38,399 bases of DNA from an uncultured Mediterraneibacter sp. (GTDB lineage: Bacteria > Bacillota > Clostridia > Lachnospirales > Lachnospiraceae). Shown here piece by piece: positions 1 through 7,828 of the stretch. The DNA is taken from assembly GCA_944376695.1 (NCBI GenBank), contig CALWDM010000026.1:1-38399 (forward strand), read 5' to 3'. Numbering within the stretch: the stretch's first letter is position 1; the number at the start of each line of letters is the position of its first letter. The notes under the pieces are model-generated. The model ran no database searches. It saw only the letters and a list, made by a program, of their open reading frames with translations, and was not told where the DNA came from. Made by a program: the position numbers and the translations under genes.

Positions 1-106
1 GATTCAAATATAACACAAAAGAGTCTATCCTCGCTTTTTAAATATTCAGTTGTAACACATGTATTGTAATCCTACACTAGAAAAAGGACGGAAAAAAATC
101 CGTTTA

Positions 107-135
107 TTGACAGTGATACGCGCGAATGTTATATT
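107..135 (+). promoter_or_regulatory. Sigma-A-type promoter of the phosphate transport pair
   Basis: TTGACA at 107-112 and TATATT at 130-135 are separated by 17 bases, a near-consensus vegetative promoter. It predicts a transcript start near 142 and a leader of about 165 nt before the PiT transporter. No other gene lies between it and that start codon. Confidence 0.75.
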
Positions 136-194
136 TAGGTTAAATATGAGTAAAACAGACTGCGGGAGGAAGCATTGAAATACTGAATACAGGA

Positions 195-215
195 TCTGCG
201 CACAGGGTGCGCAGA
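195..215 (+). other. Leader hairpin upstream of the PiT gene
   Basis: TCTGCGCA (195-202) pairs perfectly with TGCGCAGA (208-215) around a CAGGG loop. The following bases are T-rich but interrupted (GAACGTTTTGTTTT), so it is not a clean terminator. The rest of the 1-308 gene-free stretch holds the promoter and an AT-rich leader. I see no known riboswitch there. Confidence 0.45.
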
Positions 216-308
216 GAACGTTTTGTTTTCCGAACGCTGTTTTTTTGCGCAAAAATAAATTATCTGAGCGCAAATAAGAAGGAGAGTCAAAAGAAAAAGG
301 AGATTGTT

Positions 309-1361
309 ATGGAAGTTTCATTTTCTGGCTTTTGTGAGCAGGTGTTTTCAAATCCGGTGCTTATGATCACGGTTCTGCTCACACTGGGAGTTATTTTCGT
401 AAATGGATGGACCGATGCGCCCAATGCGATCGCCACATGTATCGCGACCAGGTGTCTGAAGGTCCGGACAGCGATCATGATGAGCGCGGTGTTTAATTTC
501 CTCGGCGTGCTCGTGATGACGAAGATTAACAGCGCGGTAGCGTCTACCATCAGTAACATGGTGGATTTCGGCGGTGAGACGAATGAAGCGCTGATCGCTC
601 TGTGCGCCGCCCTGTTTTCCATTGTTGTGTACAGTGTGGCAGCCTCTGTGTTCGGCATCCCGACCAGTGAGAGCCACAGCCTGATCGCGGGCCTGTCGGG
701 AGCTGCCATTGCGATACACAACGGCGTCGGGGGGATCAATTTCGCCGAGTGGGCAAAGGTGCTTTACGGCCTGGTGCTCAGTCTGGCGCTCGGCTTCTTT
801 ATGGGCTGGGCTGTCTGTAAGATCATCACGATCCTCTGCGCGGCAGCAGACCGCCGTAAAACAGACGGATTTTTTAAGGGAGCCCAGATCTTCGGAGCGG
901 CATTCATGAGCTTTATGCACGGGGCGCAGGACGGCCAGAAGTTTATCGGCGTCCTTTTCCTGGGGATCGCCTTCTGCAACGGCCAGAGCAGCGTTGAGGG
1001 TATGCTGATCCCGGTGTGGCTCATGCTCCTGTGCAGCATTGTCATGGGCGTAGGCACAAGCGTAGGAGGCGAGAAGATTATCAAATCCGTTGGAATGGAC
1101 ATGGTCAAACTGGAAAAATTCCAGGGCTTTTCCGCTGATCTGGCGGGCGCGGTATGTCTTCTGCTCTCCAGCGTGTTCGGTATCCCGGTCTCCACGACTC
1201 ACACAAAGACGAGCGCCATCATGGGCGTGGGCGCTGTGAAGAGGCTCTCAGCTATTAATTTCGGCGTGGTGAAAGACATGATGCTGACCTGGATTTTTAC
1301 ATTCCCTGGCTGCGGTCTGATCAGTTTTGCGGTGGCAAAAATCTTTATCGCGGTATTTTAA
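309..1361 (+). CDS. Inorganic phosphate transporter, PiT family
   Basis: A membrane permease of 350 residues of the PiT (Pho-4) family, which moves inorganic phosphate coupled to a cation gradient. The two family signature segments are visible: an N-terminal GWTDAPNAIAT segment (variant of the GxNDxxNA motif) and its internal repeat FMHGAQDGQKF, each followed by hydrophobic helices, giving the usual inverted two-repeat layout. The ATG at 309 is preferred over an upstream in-frame start at 207, because AAAAGGAGA sits just before 309 and the additional 34 residues are polar and unlike the family. The next gene is a DUF47 protein, the standard partner of PiT transporters, 65 nt downstream in the same orientation. 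The natural substrate could be another oxyanion, but phosphate is by far the most likely. Confidence 0.92.
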   Translation: MEVSFSGFCEQVFSNPVLMITVLLTLGVIFVNGWTDAPNAIATCIATRCLKVRTAIMMSAVFNFLGVLVMTKINSAVASTISNMVDFGGETNEALIALCAALFSIVVYSVAASVFGIPTSESHSLIAGLSGAAIAIHNGVGGINFAEWAKVLYGLVLSLALGFFMGWAVCKIITILCAAADRRKTDGFFKGAQIFGAAFMSFMHGAQDGQKFIGVLFLGIAFCNGQSSVEGMLIPVWLMLLCSIVMGVGTSVGGEKIIKSVGMDMVKLEKFQGFSADLAGAVCLLLSSVFGIPVSTTHTKTSAIMGVGAVKRLSAINFGVVKDMMLTWIFTFPGCGLISFAVAKIFIAVF

Positions 1362-1426
1362 CATGATTTCACAGTCCTTAATAAATAAAAACAGAAAATG
1401 TCATAATACCAAAGGAGGAAAGGAAA

Positions 1427-2050
1427 ATGGCAAAGAAACAGGACGCATTTTATTTTGATAATTTTATCGCGTGCGCGGAGGATTCCTGCCGGGCGGCGGA
1501 GATGCTCAGAGGCACGCTGGAGGATTTCCATACGGACGGGCTTCAGGAGCGCCTGGAGAAGCTCCATGAGATCGAACACAGCGCGGATATGAAAAAGCAT
1601 GATGTGCTGGATCGTCTGGCGAAAGAGTTTCTTCCGCCGATCGAACGTGAGGACATTGTTTCCCTGAGCCAGAATATCGATAACATTACAGATAAGGTAG
1701 AGGATGTTATGCTCAGAGTCTACATGAATAACGTCCAGGAGATCGAGCCGGGAGCCCTTAAAATGACAGACGTTGTGATCCGGTGCTGCCAGGCAGTCAA
1801 AGAAATGATGGTAGAGTTTAAAGACTTTAAGAAGTCCAGGAATCTTAAGAATCTGATGATTCGGATCAATGACCTGGAGGAAGAGTCAGACAGGCTTTTC
1901 ATGCAGAATGTGAGAAATCTTTACACACAGTCAGAAGACCCGATCCGCATCATCGCGTGGAGAGATATTTATATTTATCTGGAGCGCTGCGCAGATGCGT
2001 GCGAGCATGTTGCCGATGTGGTGGAAAGCGTGGTTATGAAAAATTCATAA
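1427..2050 (+). CDS. DUF47/PhoU-like phosphate transport regulator
   Basis: A soluble, all-helical protein of 207 residues of the DUF47 family (PhoU_div, related to PhoU). These proteins are nearly always encoded beside PiT transporters and are thought to modulate them. Visible features are a charged helical composition and the repeated acidic/His metal-site type segments typical of PhoU bundles, for example EIEHSADMKKHDVLDRL near residue 47 and CADACEHVADVVES near the C-terminus. AAAGGAGG precedes the ATG. The pair shares the promoter at 107-135. The exact mechanism in this family is not established, so the regulatory role is inferred from synteny. Confidence 0.88.
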   Translation: MAKKQDAFYFDNFIACAEDSCRAAEMLRGTLEDFHTDGLQERLEKLHEIEHSADMKKHDVLDRLAKEFLPPIEREDIVSLSQNIDNITDKVEDVMLRVYMNNVQEIEPGALKMTDVVIRCCQAVKEMMVEFKDFKKSRNLKNLMIRINDLEEESDRLFMQNVRNLYTQSEDPIRIIAWRDIYIYLERCADACEHVADVVESVVMKNS

Positions 2051-2073
2051 ACAGAAAAAGTACGTGAGAACAA

Positions 2074-2112
2074 GGCAGGTCCGTGTATTTCAACGCGGAC
2101 CTGCCGTTATTT
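2074..2112 (+). terminator. Rho-independent terminator after the PiT/DUF47 pair
   Basis: GGCAGGTCCG (2074-2083) is perfectly complementary to CGGACCTGCC (2096-2105). The stem extends by a G-U and a G-C pair, and a short GTTATTT tail follows. The U-tract is weak, but the stem is very stable and lies 24 nt after the stop codon. Confidence 0.65.
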
Positions 2113-2126
2113 CCGGGAGGTTTATC

Positions 2127-2155
2127 TTGCATTTTAGCAGAGCGTATACTAAAAT
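2127..2155 (+). promoter_or_regulatory. Promoter of the GGDEF-EAL gene
   Basis: TTGCAT (2127-2132), a 17-base spacer and TAAAAT (2150-2155). The predicted transcript start is about 2162, immediately at the 5' side of the hairpin at 2157-2190. Confidence 0.5.
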
Positions 2156-2156
2156 A

Positions 2157-2190
2157 AAAATGCCCTGTTATGTGCAGGGAAACATTTTTT
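2157..2190 (+). other. Terminator-like 5' leader hairpin
   Basis: AAAATG-CCCTG (2157-2167) pairs with CAGGG (2075-type arm at 2175-2179) and CATTTT (2183-2188), with a 3-nt AAA bulge, and is followed by a T-run. It has the form of an intrinsic terminator but lies right after the predicted promoter, so it could be an attenuator, a 5' stabilising hairpin, or a second terminator for the upstream operon. Confidence 0.45.
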
Positions 2191-2255
2191 GTGCGCAATT
2201 TCAGCATATTTGAAACAGATGTTTATGAAATTATATGCAGCAGGGGAGAAGAAAT

Positions 2256-3875
2256 ATGAGCGATAGTTACAGACCACGTTCACTTATGGAAATCATGAAT
2301 GACGTGCTGAGTACGGTGCGCGATTACTACGACGCAGAGTACGCCTATTATATAGAGAAAGAACAGGGCGATATCGAGACGATCTATGAGTGGTGTGCGG
2401 AAAATAAGGAGTGGCAGAGGGACAGGCTGAAGCTGCTCCCGGAAGACCAGCAGCCGCGGTGGATGAGGGAAGAAATTACAGATACCACTTCAGACAGTTA
2501 CAGTGTGTTCTGTCAGATTAGTGAAGATACGACAGCGATACTGGCGGTTGCCGGTGTGCACAGAGGAGGCTGCACCCTGGATCTGATCCGTGCGCTCCTC
2601 CCGTATATCCCCCAGGCGATCGCCCTCCAGAAGATGCAGAAGCAGCAGGAATATCTGAGCTACCACGATGATCTTACAGGATTGCTGAACCGGAACAGTC
2701 TTGTTGATTATCTTGACAAAGTCGATGAAAAGAAGCTGACGTCGCTGGGTGCGCTTTCCATTGACATCAACGGTCTGAAAAATTTCAACAAGGAGTTCGG
2801 AAGGGAGTATGGCGATGAGGTTGTGATCCGTGTGGGAGAAGTCCTTGAGGAATATTTCCGCAGCGGCGAAGTTTACCGCCTGACAGGGGATGAGTACCTC
2901 GTCCTCGTGGAAAATACCTCCTACGAAAATTTCACGAAACAGATCTATGCGGCCCATACGAAGCTGGACAATATCAGCCTGGGGCTTGCGTCAATGGGGT
3001 ATGCCTGGGAGAAAGTGGATATAGATGTGGACAGGCTGACAGGCAATGCGGAAGTCATGATGCGCGAGGAGAAGAAAAAATACTACAAAAACCTCAAAAA
3101 AGGACATCATGAGCCGATTATCAAACAGGATCTGCTGGAAGATATCGAGCAGGGGAATTTTATCGTCTGTCTCGTGCCGAAGATGGATGTGCAGACAGAG
3201 CAGATCGCGGGCGCGGAAGCAGTCGTGCGGTATCACCACAAAGATCTGGGGATCGTGGATCCGGGGAAATATATCAACCTTCTGGAAGAGACAAAGCTGT
3301 CCCACTATCTTGACCTTTATGTGTTCGAGGAAGTATGCCGGACACTGCACAGATGGGAAATCGAGGATATCCCTCTGATTCCTGTTGCCGTGAACTTTGC
3401 CGGAGCAACGCTGAGACAGGAAAGCGTTGCGGAGAGGATGATGAAGATCATCGATAAATATCATGTGCGCTGCGAGTATCTTGAGGTTGAAGTCTCAGAG
3501 TCGGGCAGTGACATGAACCAGGAGATGCTTGCCGAGACGAGCAGCAAGATCCGGAAAGGCAATGTCAGAGTTATCCTTGATCATTTCGGTGCAAAGCACT
3601 CCAGTTTCTCGATCCTGTCACTCCTGGAATTTGACGCCCTGAAGCTGGACAAGAGCCTGATCACGAATATCGTAGGCAGCAGCCGGAGCCGCATCGTGGC
3701 TCAGGCAGTGATCGATATCTGCCGTCAGCTCGGAGCGTCTGTGGAGGCGGCGGGGGTCGAGACCCAGGATCAGCTTAACGTGCTCGGGGAACTGGGATGT
3801 GACCACGCCCAGGGCGCGCTCTTTAATAAGCCCATCACCATAGAGACATTTGAAGTGCGTTATCTGAGAGGATAG
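2256..3875 (+). CDS. GGDEF-EAL domain protein with degenerate active sites
   Basis: A 539-residue protein with an N-terminal sensor-like region (about 1-130), a GGDEF domain (about 135-290) and an EAL domain (about 292-535). No membrane segment is visible, so it is likely cytoplasmic. The GGDEF signature is TGDEY (210-214), while D170, N178 and the YGDE segment are retained. In the EAL domain E321, N380, E415, K463 and Q519 are present. The DDFG motif is DHFG (442-445), and AEGVE is AAGVE (498-502), so the residue that serves as general base in active phosphodiesterases is alanine (A499). c-di-GMP hydrolysis is therefore unlikely. Binding or signalling without catalysis is the better guess. 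The ATG at 2256 is chosen for its GGGGAGAAG ribosome site. A phosphopantetheinyl transferase gene starts 3 nt after its stop. Confidence 0.85.
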   Translation: MSDSYRPRSLMEIMNDVLSTVRDYYDAEYAYYIEKEQGDIETIYEWCAENKEWQRDRLKLLPEDQQPRWMREEITDTTSDSYSVFCQISEDTTAILAVAGVHRGGCTLDLIRALLPYIPQAIALQKMQKQQEYLSYHDDLTGLLNRNSLVDYLDKVDEKKLTSLGALSIDINGLKNFNKEFGREYGDEVVIRVGEVLEEYFRSGEVYRLTGDEYLVLVENTSYENFTKQIYAAHTKLDNISLGLASMGYAWEKVDIDVDRLTGNAEVMMREEKKKYYKNLKKGHHEPIIKQDLLEDIEQGNFIVCLVPKMDVQTEQIAGAEAVVRYHHKDLGIVDPGKYINLLEETKLSHYLDLYVFEEVCRTLHRWEIEDIPLIPVAVNFAGATLRQESVAERMMKIIDKYHVRCEYLEVEVSESGSDMNQEMLAETSSKIRKGNVRVILDHFGAKHSSFSILSLLEFDALKLDKSLITNIVGSSRSRIVAQAVIDICRQLGASVEAAGVETQDQLNVLGELGCDHAQGALFNKPITIETFEVRYLRG

Positions 3876-3877
3876 AC

Positions 3878-4504
3878 ATGGTCAGGGCGTGGATCGCGGA
3901 TGTGACGCCGCTCTATGAAGATGGATGTTACAGGGAATATTATGATTCTCTTCCGGATTTTCGGAAAAAGAAGGCAGATGCGCTGCGAACTGTGGCGATG
4001 AAGGCTCAGAGCGTGGGGGTGTGGGCGCTGTGGGAGAAGATCCGGACAGTGTATAATCTGCCGGAGGATACAGCATTTAACCTTTCTCATTCCGGCACAT
4101 ATGCCATGTGCGCTGCCGAGCTGGGAAGCCGCCGAGAACGCGTGGGATGCGATCTGGAGAAGATCGGAGAACTGAAGGAAAAAGTTGCAGCCCGGTTTTT
4201 CTGCCGGGAGGAATATGAAACTATTTTTCATGAACAATCAGAGGAAGCAAAGACAGAGCTTTTTTACAGATACTGGGTTCTGAAGGAAAGCTTTATGAAG
4301 GCAACCGGAAAAGGAATGGCTCTTCCGGCCGATGCTTTCTGTATCCGTCTGGGCGACCCGCCGGTGTTGGTCAGGCAGCCGGAGGAGTTTCCGGAACAAT
4401 ACTGCTGCGCTGAATTTAATATAGAAGGACTGCCTTACAGAATGGCAGTGTGTTCTACGGACAGAGAGATCGATCTGAGACTGCATACGGAGTTAAAATT
4501 ATGA
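3878..4504 (+). CDS. 4'-phosphopantetheinyl transferase, Sfp/AcpT superfamily
   Basis: The family transfers the 4'-phosphopantetheine arm of coenzyme A to a serine of carrier proteins. This 208-residue protein has the Sfp-type hallmarks: FNLSHSG (67-73), GCDLE (90-94, Mg2+ ligands D92 and E94) and WVLKESFMKATGKG (133-146, with catalytic E137). Length matches the two-lobed Sfp type rather than the short AcpS type. Its stop overlaps the next start as ATGA, so translation of the carboxypeptidase downstream is probably coupled. No polyketide, peptide synthetase or carrier protein gene is in the window, so the client carrier is unknown. Confidence 0.88.
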   Translation: MVRAWIADVTPLYEDGCYREYYDSLPDFRKKKADALRTVAMKAQSVGVWALWEKIRTVYNLPEDTAFNLSHSGTYAMCAAELGSRRERVGCDLEKIGELKEKVAARFFCREEYETIFHEQSEEAKTELFYRYWVLKESFMKATGKGMALPADAFCIRLGDPPVLVRQPEEFPEQYCCAEFNIEGLPYRMAVCSTDREIDLRLHTELKL

Positions 4505-5304
4505 GTAAAAGAGTGAATCTTGACCAGAGACTGAGGCGGGTGTTCTTTGGCGGCGGGATAATCGGCGCCATAGCGGGTATCCTGTTTACGGTTTTTGTCG
4601 CGAATGTCATCATATCAGAAAAAGAAGCGGAATTTGAAAGTCAGAACGCCAGTCTGTCGCAGGAGAAAGCAGAGCTTCAGCTTCAGATCAACAAGTACAG
4701 CGCGGCTCATCATAATGCCGAACTTCTCGCGGGGAATGATGAGAATGGGTGGGAGCTTGTCCTTGTAAATGAGACGCATCCTCTTGATACGTCTTATGTC
4801 CCGGCAGATTTATATGAGGTGGAGAGTGAGCGTTCTGTAGATGCCAGGATCAGGGAGCCGCTTGACCGGATGCTCATGGATGCTGAAGCGGCGGGACTGA
4901 AAATGTACGTCGCGTCAGCCTACCGTTCCTATGATCAGCAGAGGACTGTGTTTAACGCCACGATGCAGGACTGGATCAACCAGGGATATACGCCGCTGGA
5001 GGCTTATGATGAGACGAAGAAATCAGTGGCAGTGCCGGGGACGAGCGAACATGCAACCGGTCTGGCAGTTGATATCATCGCAGCAGAATACGAAGCTCTG
5101 GACGACAGGCAGGGAGAGACAGCAGAGCAGCAGTGGCTGATGGAGCACTGCTGGGAGTACGGTTTTATCCTCCGTTACCCGCAGGAAAAGGCGGATGTGA
5201 CAGGAATCATATTTGAGCCGTGGCATTACCGCTATGTGGGGGAAACAGCCGCAAAAGAGATACACATGCAGAATATAACTCTGGAAGAATATCTCGGAGA
5301 ATGA
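4501..5304 (+). CDS. Membrane-anchored D,D-carboxypeptidase, VanY/M15B family
   Basis: A peptidase of 267 residues predicted to trim the terminal D-alanine of peptidoglycan stem peptides. One membrane anchor lies at about 13-37, followed by a coiled-coil-like stalk (about 40-66) and an M15 zinc peptidase domain (about 85-255). Visible motifs are AYRSYDQQ (140-147), the SEHATGLAVD zinc motif (H184, D191) and EPWHYRYVG (catalytic E239, zinc ligand H242). The active site would face the cell exterior. The start at 4501 overlaps the stop of the previous gene (ATGA). No vancomycin-resistance ligase genes are nearby, so a housekeeping cell-wall role is more likely than resistance. Confidence 0.88.
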   Translation: MSKRVNLDQRLRRVFFGGGIIGAIAGILFTVFVANVIISEKEAEFESQNASLSQEKAELQLQINKYSAAHHNAELLAGNDENGWELVLVNETHPLDTSYVPADLYEVESERSVDARIREPLDRMLMDAEAAGLKMYVASAYRSYDQQRTVFNATMQDWINQGYTPLEAYDETKKSVAVPGTSEHATGLAVDIIAAEYEALDDRQGETAEQQWLMEHCWEYGFILRYPQEKADVTGIIFEPWHYRYVGETAAKEIHMQNITLEEYLGE

Positions 5305-5318
5305 TCGGGGCACATTTA

Positions 5319-5347
5319 TTGACGTAAAGAATGGCATTTGTTAAAAT
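5319..5347 (+). promoter_or_regulatory. Promoter of the XRE-like gene
   Basis: TTGACG (5319-5324) and TAAAAT (5342-5347) have a 17-base spacer. It lies in the 163-nt gap after the carboxypeptidase gene and predicts a leader of about 115 nt before the next ATG at 5468. Confidence 0.65.
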
Positions 5348-5467
5348 AAAAAGATAAAAACAAATTCATGAAGCAACAATATTGTTTCTAAATCGTGATT
5401 GTACATTTTCTGTCTGCGGGAGCGGCAGATGCGAGGGAGAGTATCAATATACATGAGGAGGAAAAAT

Positions 5468-6298
5468 ATGGAAGATTTAACATTCGGAGAACAGGTCAAG
5501 ATCATTCTGGGGAGAAAGGGAATGACAATCAAACAGCTTGCTGAGCTGATTGAAGAAAAGACCGGCAAAAAGATGTCAAGGCAGAATCTTACACAGCGGC
5601 TTGGCAGGGATAATTTTCAGGAGCAGGATATGCGAATGATCGCGGACATCCTGGAGTGCCCGTTCCGTCTTAGCATTATGTCCGTGGATGTACAGGCGCA
5701 GCGGGGCACAGCGGCGCTGGAGAGAGCGGCAGCGATGCGGACAGATGCTGTGGAGCGCAGAAAGGATCATATACCGGAACAGGGTACGGCTGAGGCTGTT
5801 CAGCAGGAGGAAACCGCTCCGGGAGAGCGGGATATGACGATCGGAGAGCTCTATGATATGCACAGAGAGCTGACCGAGCTGGAGGAGATCGCAAAAGCGG
5901 GGGAGCCTGTGGAAGAGATCCGCAAAGAGCTGGAAAAACCGAAAAGAGAGAGCCTCCTCAGAGGAGGACTTATACTGCGGAAAAAGCAGGATAAGAACAC
6001 TGACGAACTGCCTGTACAAAAAGAAGAGGCAGTTGTCCAGGACGCTGATTTTGAACCTGTTATCCCTCAGGATGATGCGGAGGAAGACGCTGCGGCAGGA
6101 GACGTCAATCCATATACCGGAAGAGAATACCAGTCCAACAGTGTGCGCATGCATCCGACCAGAATCGGATATGTGCAGGTGTATGACCGCACCATCCATA
6201 AATGGACAGACATGACAGAGTGGGCCTTCCTCGGACTGCAGGAGCGCAAAAAAGCGCTTCTCGGCAAAGCGTATGAGCCTCCGATCTATCTGGACTGA
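5468..6298 (+). CDS. XRE-like helix-turn-helix protein with conserved C-terminal motif
   Basis: A 276-residue protein of unknown function. Residues about 5-65 (FGEQVKIILGRKGMTIKQLAEL and the following RQNLTQRL segment) resemble an XRE/Cro-type HTH domain. The middle (about 85-225) is acidic, low-complexity and probably disordered. The last 50 residues form an ordered-looking block (NPYTGREYQ, then RIGYVQVYDRTIHKWTDM, then AFLGLQERKKAL) that may be a separate domain. The ATG at 5468 is chosen for its AGGAGG site; an upstream in-frame start at 5399 would add an unlikely 23-residue extension. It is monocistronic between two promoters. A DNA-binding role is inferred only from the HTH. Confidence 0.6.
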   Translation: MEDLTFGEQVKIILGRKGMTIKQLAELIEEKTGKKMSRQNLTQRLGRDNFQEQDMRMIADILECPFRLSIMSVDVQAQRGTAALERAAAMRTDAVERRKDHIPEQGTAEAVQQEETAPGERDMTIGELYDMHRELTELEEIAKAGEPVEEIRKELEKPKRESLLRGGLILRKKQDKNTDELPVQKEEAVVQDADFEPVIPQDDAEEDAAAGDVNPYTGREYQSNSVRMHPTRIGYVQVYDRTIHKWTDMTEWAFLGLQERKKALLGKAYEPPIYLD

Positions 6299-6362
6299 CA
6301 GAGACGATGGGGCCAGTCGCCGTTTTGGCAACAGTTATGCGATAAATTGTGTAAAATCTGGA

Positions 6363-6394
6363 TTTCACCCCGCAGCTGCGTCTGCGGGGTGAAA
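6363..6394 (+). other. 13-bp perfect hairpin in the dgt leader
   Basis: TTTCACCCCGCAG (6363-6375) is perfectly complementary to CTGCGGGGTGAAA (6382-6394) with a 6-nt loop. It ends 23 nt before the dgt start and has no U-tract, so it is not a standard terminator. Either it closes the preceding transcript or it is a cis element in the dgt leader. Confidence 0.6.
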
Positions 6395-6417
6395 CGTATC
6401 AGGAAGGAGAAGAAGAG

Positions 6418-7824
6418 ATGGAATGGAAAATTCTTCTGTCTGCAAAGCGGGAGCGTGAAAGCCCGCATAAGCAGAGATCATCAGATCTCAGGAGCGAGTT
6501 TGAAAAAGATTACCACAGGATAATAGGAAGTGCGTCATTTCGCCGGCTCCAGGATAAAACGCAGGTATTCCCTCTGGATAAGAGCGATTTTATCCGCACA
6601 AGGCTGACGCACTCTCTGGAGGTCTCTTCCCTCGGAAAATCTCTGGGACAGAACATCGGGGAAAACATTCTGAAATACAGGAGAAATTCCGGATTTACGA
6701 TGCAGATGAAGGAGGATATCTCACATATTCTGGAATGTGCGGGACTGATCCATGATATCGGCAATCCGCCTTTCGGACATTTTGGAGAGATGGCGATCCG
6801 GGAATGGTTTGCGGGGAACCTTTCCCGGCTTACTTTTCGGGGCAGACCAGTGGAAGAGATACTGAATGAACAGATGAGACAGGACCTTCTTCATTTTGAG
6901 GGGAACGCCCAGGCGCTCCGGCTGGTTACAAGACTGCATTATCTTGTGGATGAGCATGGTATGAACCTGACATACGCGCTTCTCAACACGATCATTAAAT
7001 ATCCGGTGGCTTCCACAGAGATCAATGGAAAAAGCGGCAATATAAAAGATAAAAAACTGGGATATTATCTGGCGGATGAAAAAATCTTCCGGGATGTGAC
7101 AGCGGCAACTGGAGCGGGAAACAGCAGACATCCGCTGACCTATATACTGGAGGCGGCGGATGACCTGGCGTATAAGACCGCGGATATTGAGGACGGATTT
7201 GTCAAAGGATATATCTCATATTATACGCTGGAACGAGAACTGGAAAGTCTGGAGAGCTCCCTTTCCGAGTCTCCTTTCCGGCCCCTGGAAAAACTGCATC
7301 AGCTCTATGAGCGCGGGCTGGGGAAAGGTGTGAGCAATCCGGAGTCCTACGCTGTAAAGAACTGGATCGTAAGCGCTCAGGGATTCCTCATCAGCTGCGC
7401 TACCTTCGGATTTACCTCAAACTATGACAGGATTATGGAAGGCTCATTCTGCCGTGACCTTTTCCACGGTACTTATGGGGAAAAGCTCATGGATCTGCTG
7501 GGCGATATGGCGTACCGTTATGTATTTTCCTCCGCGGAAATCTATAAGATGGAAGTTTCGGAATCTTCGATCCTGAATGATCTGATGGACAGGCTGGTGC
7601 GCGCAGTTTTGCATTATGATACGGAGGAGCCTCAGGATGGGATCAATAAACGTGTCGTCTCTTTTATTTCTGATAATTATAAAAATGCGTATAAACTTCA
7701 GGCGGAGGGAAAGAGTGAAGAGGAGAAGCTCTATCTGCGTCTCCTCCTCGTGACAGATTATGTGTGCGGAATGACGGACAGCTATGCGAAACGCCTGTAT
7801 CAGGAAATGAACGGGATATTCTGA
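6418..7824 (+). CDS. dgt: Deoxyguanosinetriphosphate triphosphohydrolase-like protein
   Basis: An HD-superfamily dNTP triphosphohydrolase of 468 residues. The family cleaves dNTPs, classically dGTP, to the nucleoside and triphosphate. The metal-binding histidine of RLTHSLEVSSLG (H65), the HD doublet in GLIHDIGNPPFGHFGE (H112, D113) and a later conserved ADDLAYKTADIEDG segment with its Asp are all visible, as is the N-terminal FRRLQDKTQVF block typical of dGTPases. AGGAGAAGAAG precedes the ATG. It converges with the DUF6128-like gene, with only 4 nt between the two stops. Substrate preference (dGTP or broader) cannot be read from the sequence. Confidence 0.9.
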   Translation: MEWKILLSAKRERESPHKQRSSDLRSEFEKDYHRIIGSASFRRLQDKTQVFPLDKSDFIRTRLTHSLEVSSLGKSLGQNIGENILKYRRNSGFTMQMKEDISHILECAGLIHDIGNPPFGHFGEMAIREWFAGNLSRLTFRGRPVEEILNEQMRQDLLHFEGNAQALRLVTRLHYLVDEHGMNLTYALLNTIIKYPVASTEINGKSGNIKDKKLGYYLADEKIFRDVTAATGAGNSRHPLTYILEAADDLAYKTADIEDGFVKGYISYYTLERELESLESSLSESPFRPLEKLHQLYERGLGKGVSNPESYAVKNWIVSAQGFLISCATFGFTSNYDRIMEGSFCRDLFHGTYGEKLMDLLGDMAYRYVFSSAEIYKMEVSESSILNDLMDRLVRAVLHYDTEEPQDGINKRVVSFISDNYKNAYKLQAEGKSEEEKLYLRLLLVTDYVCGMTDSYAKRLYQEMNGIF

Positions 7825-7828
7825 CAGG

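Noticed and set aside
147..179. A 10-codon ORF in the PiT leader as a regulatory leader peptide
   Set aside because: No ribosome site precedes it, and its codons show no regulatory amino-acid run.
348..1202. A 284-codon minus-strand open frame across the PiT gene
   Set aside because: It is antisense to a clear membrane transporter, its translation is His/Arg/Asp-rich low-quality sequence, and no ribosome site or family match is visible.
4501..5304. Vancomycin-resistance cluster (VanY-like here, VanW-like at 11.9 kb)
   Set aside because: No VanA/B-type ligase, VanH, VanX or VanRS genes are present; both families have common housekeeping members.
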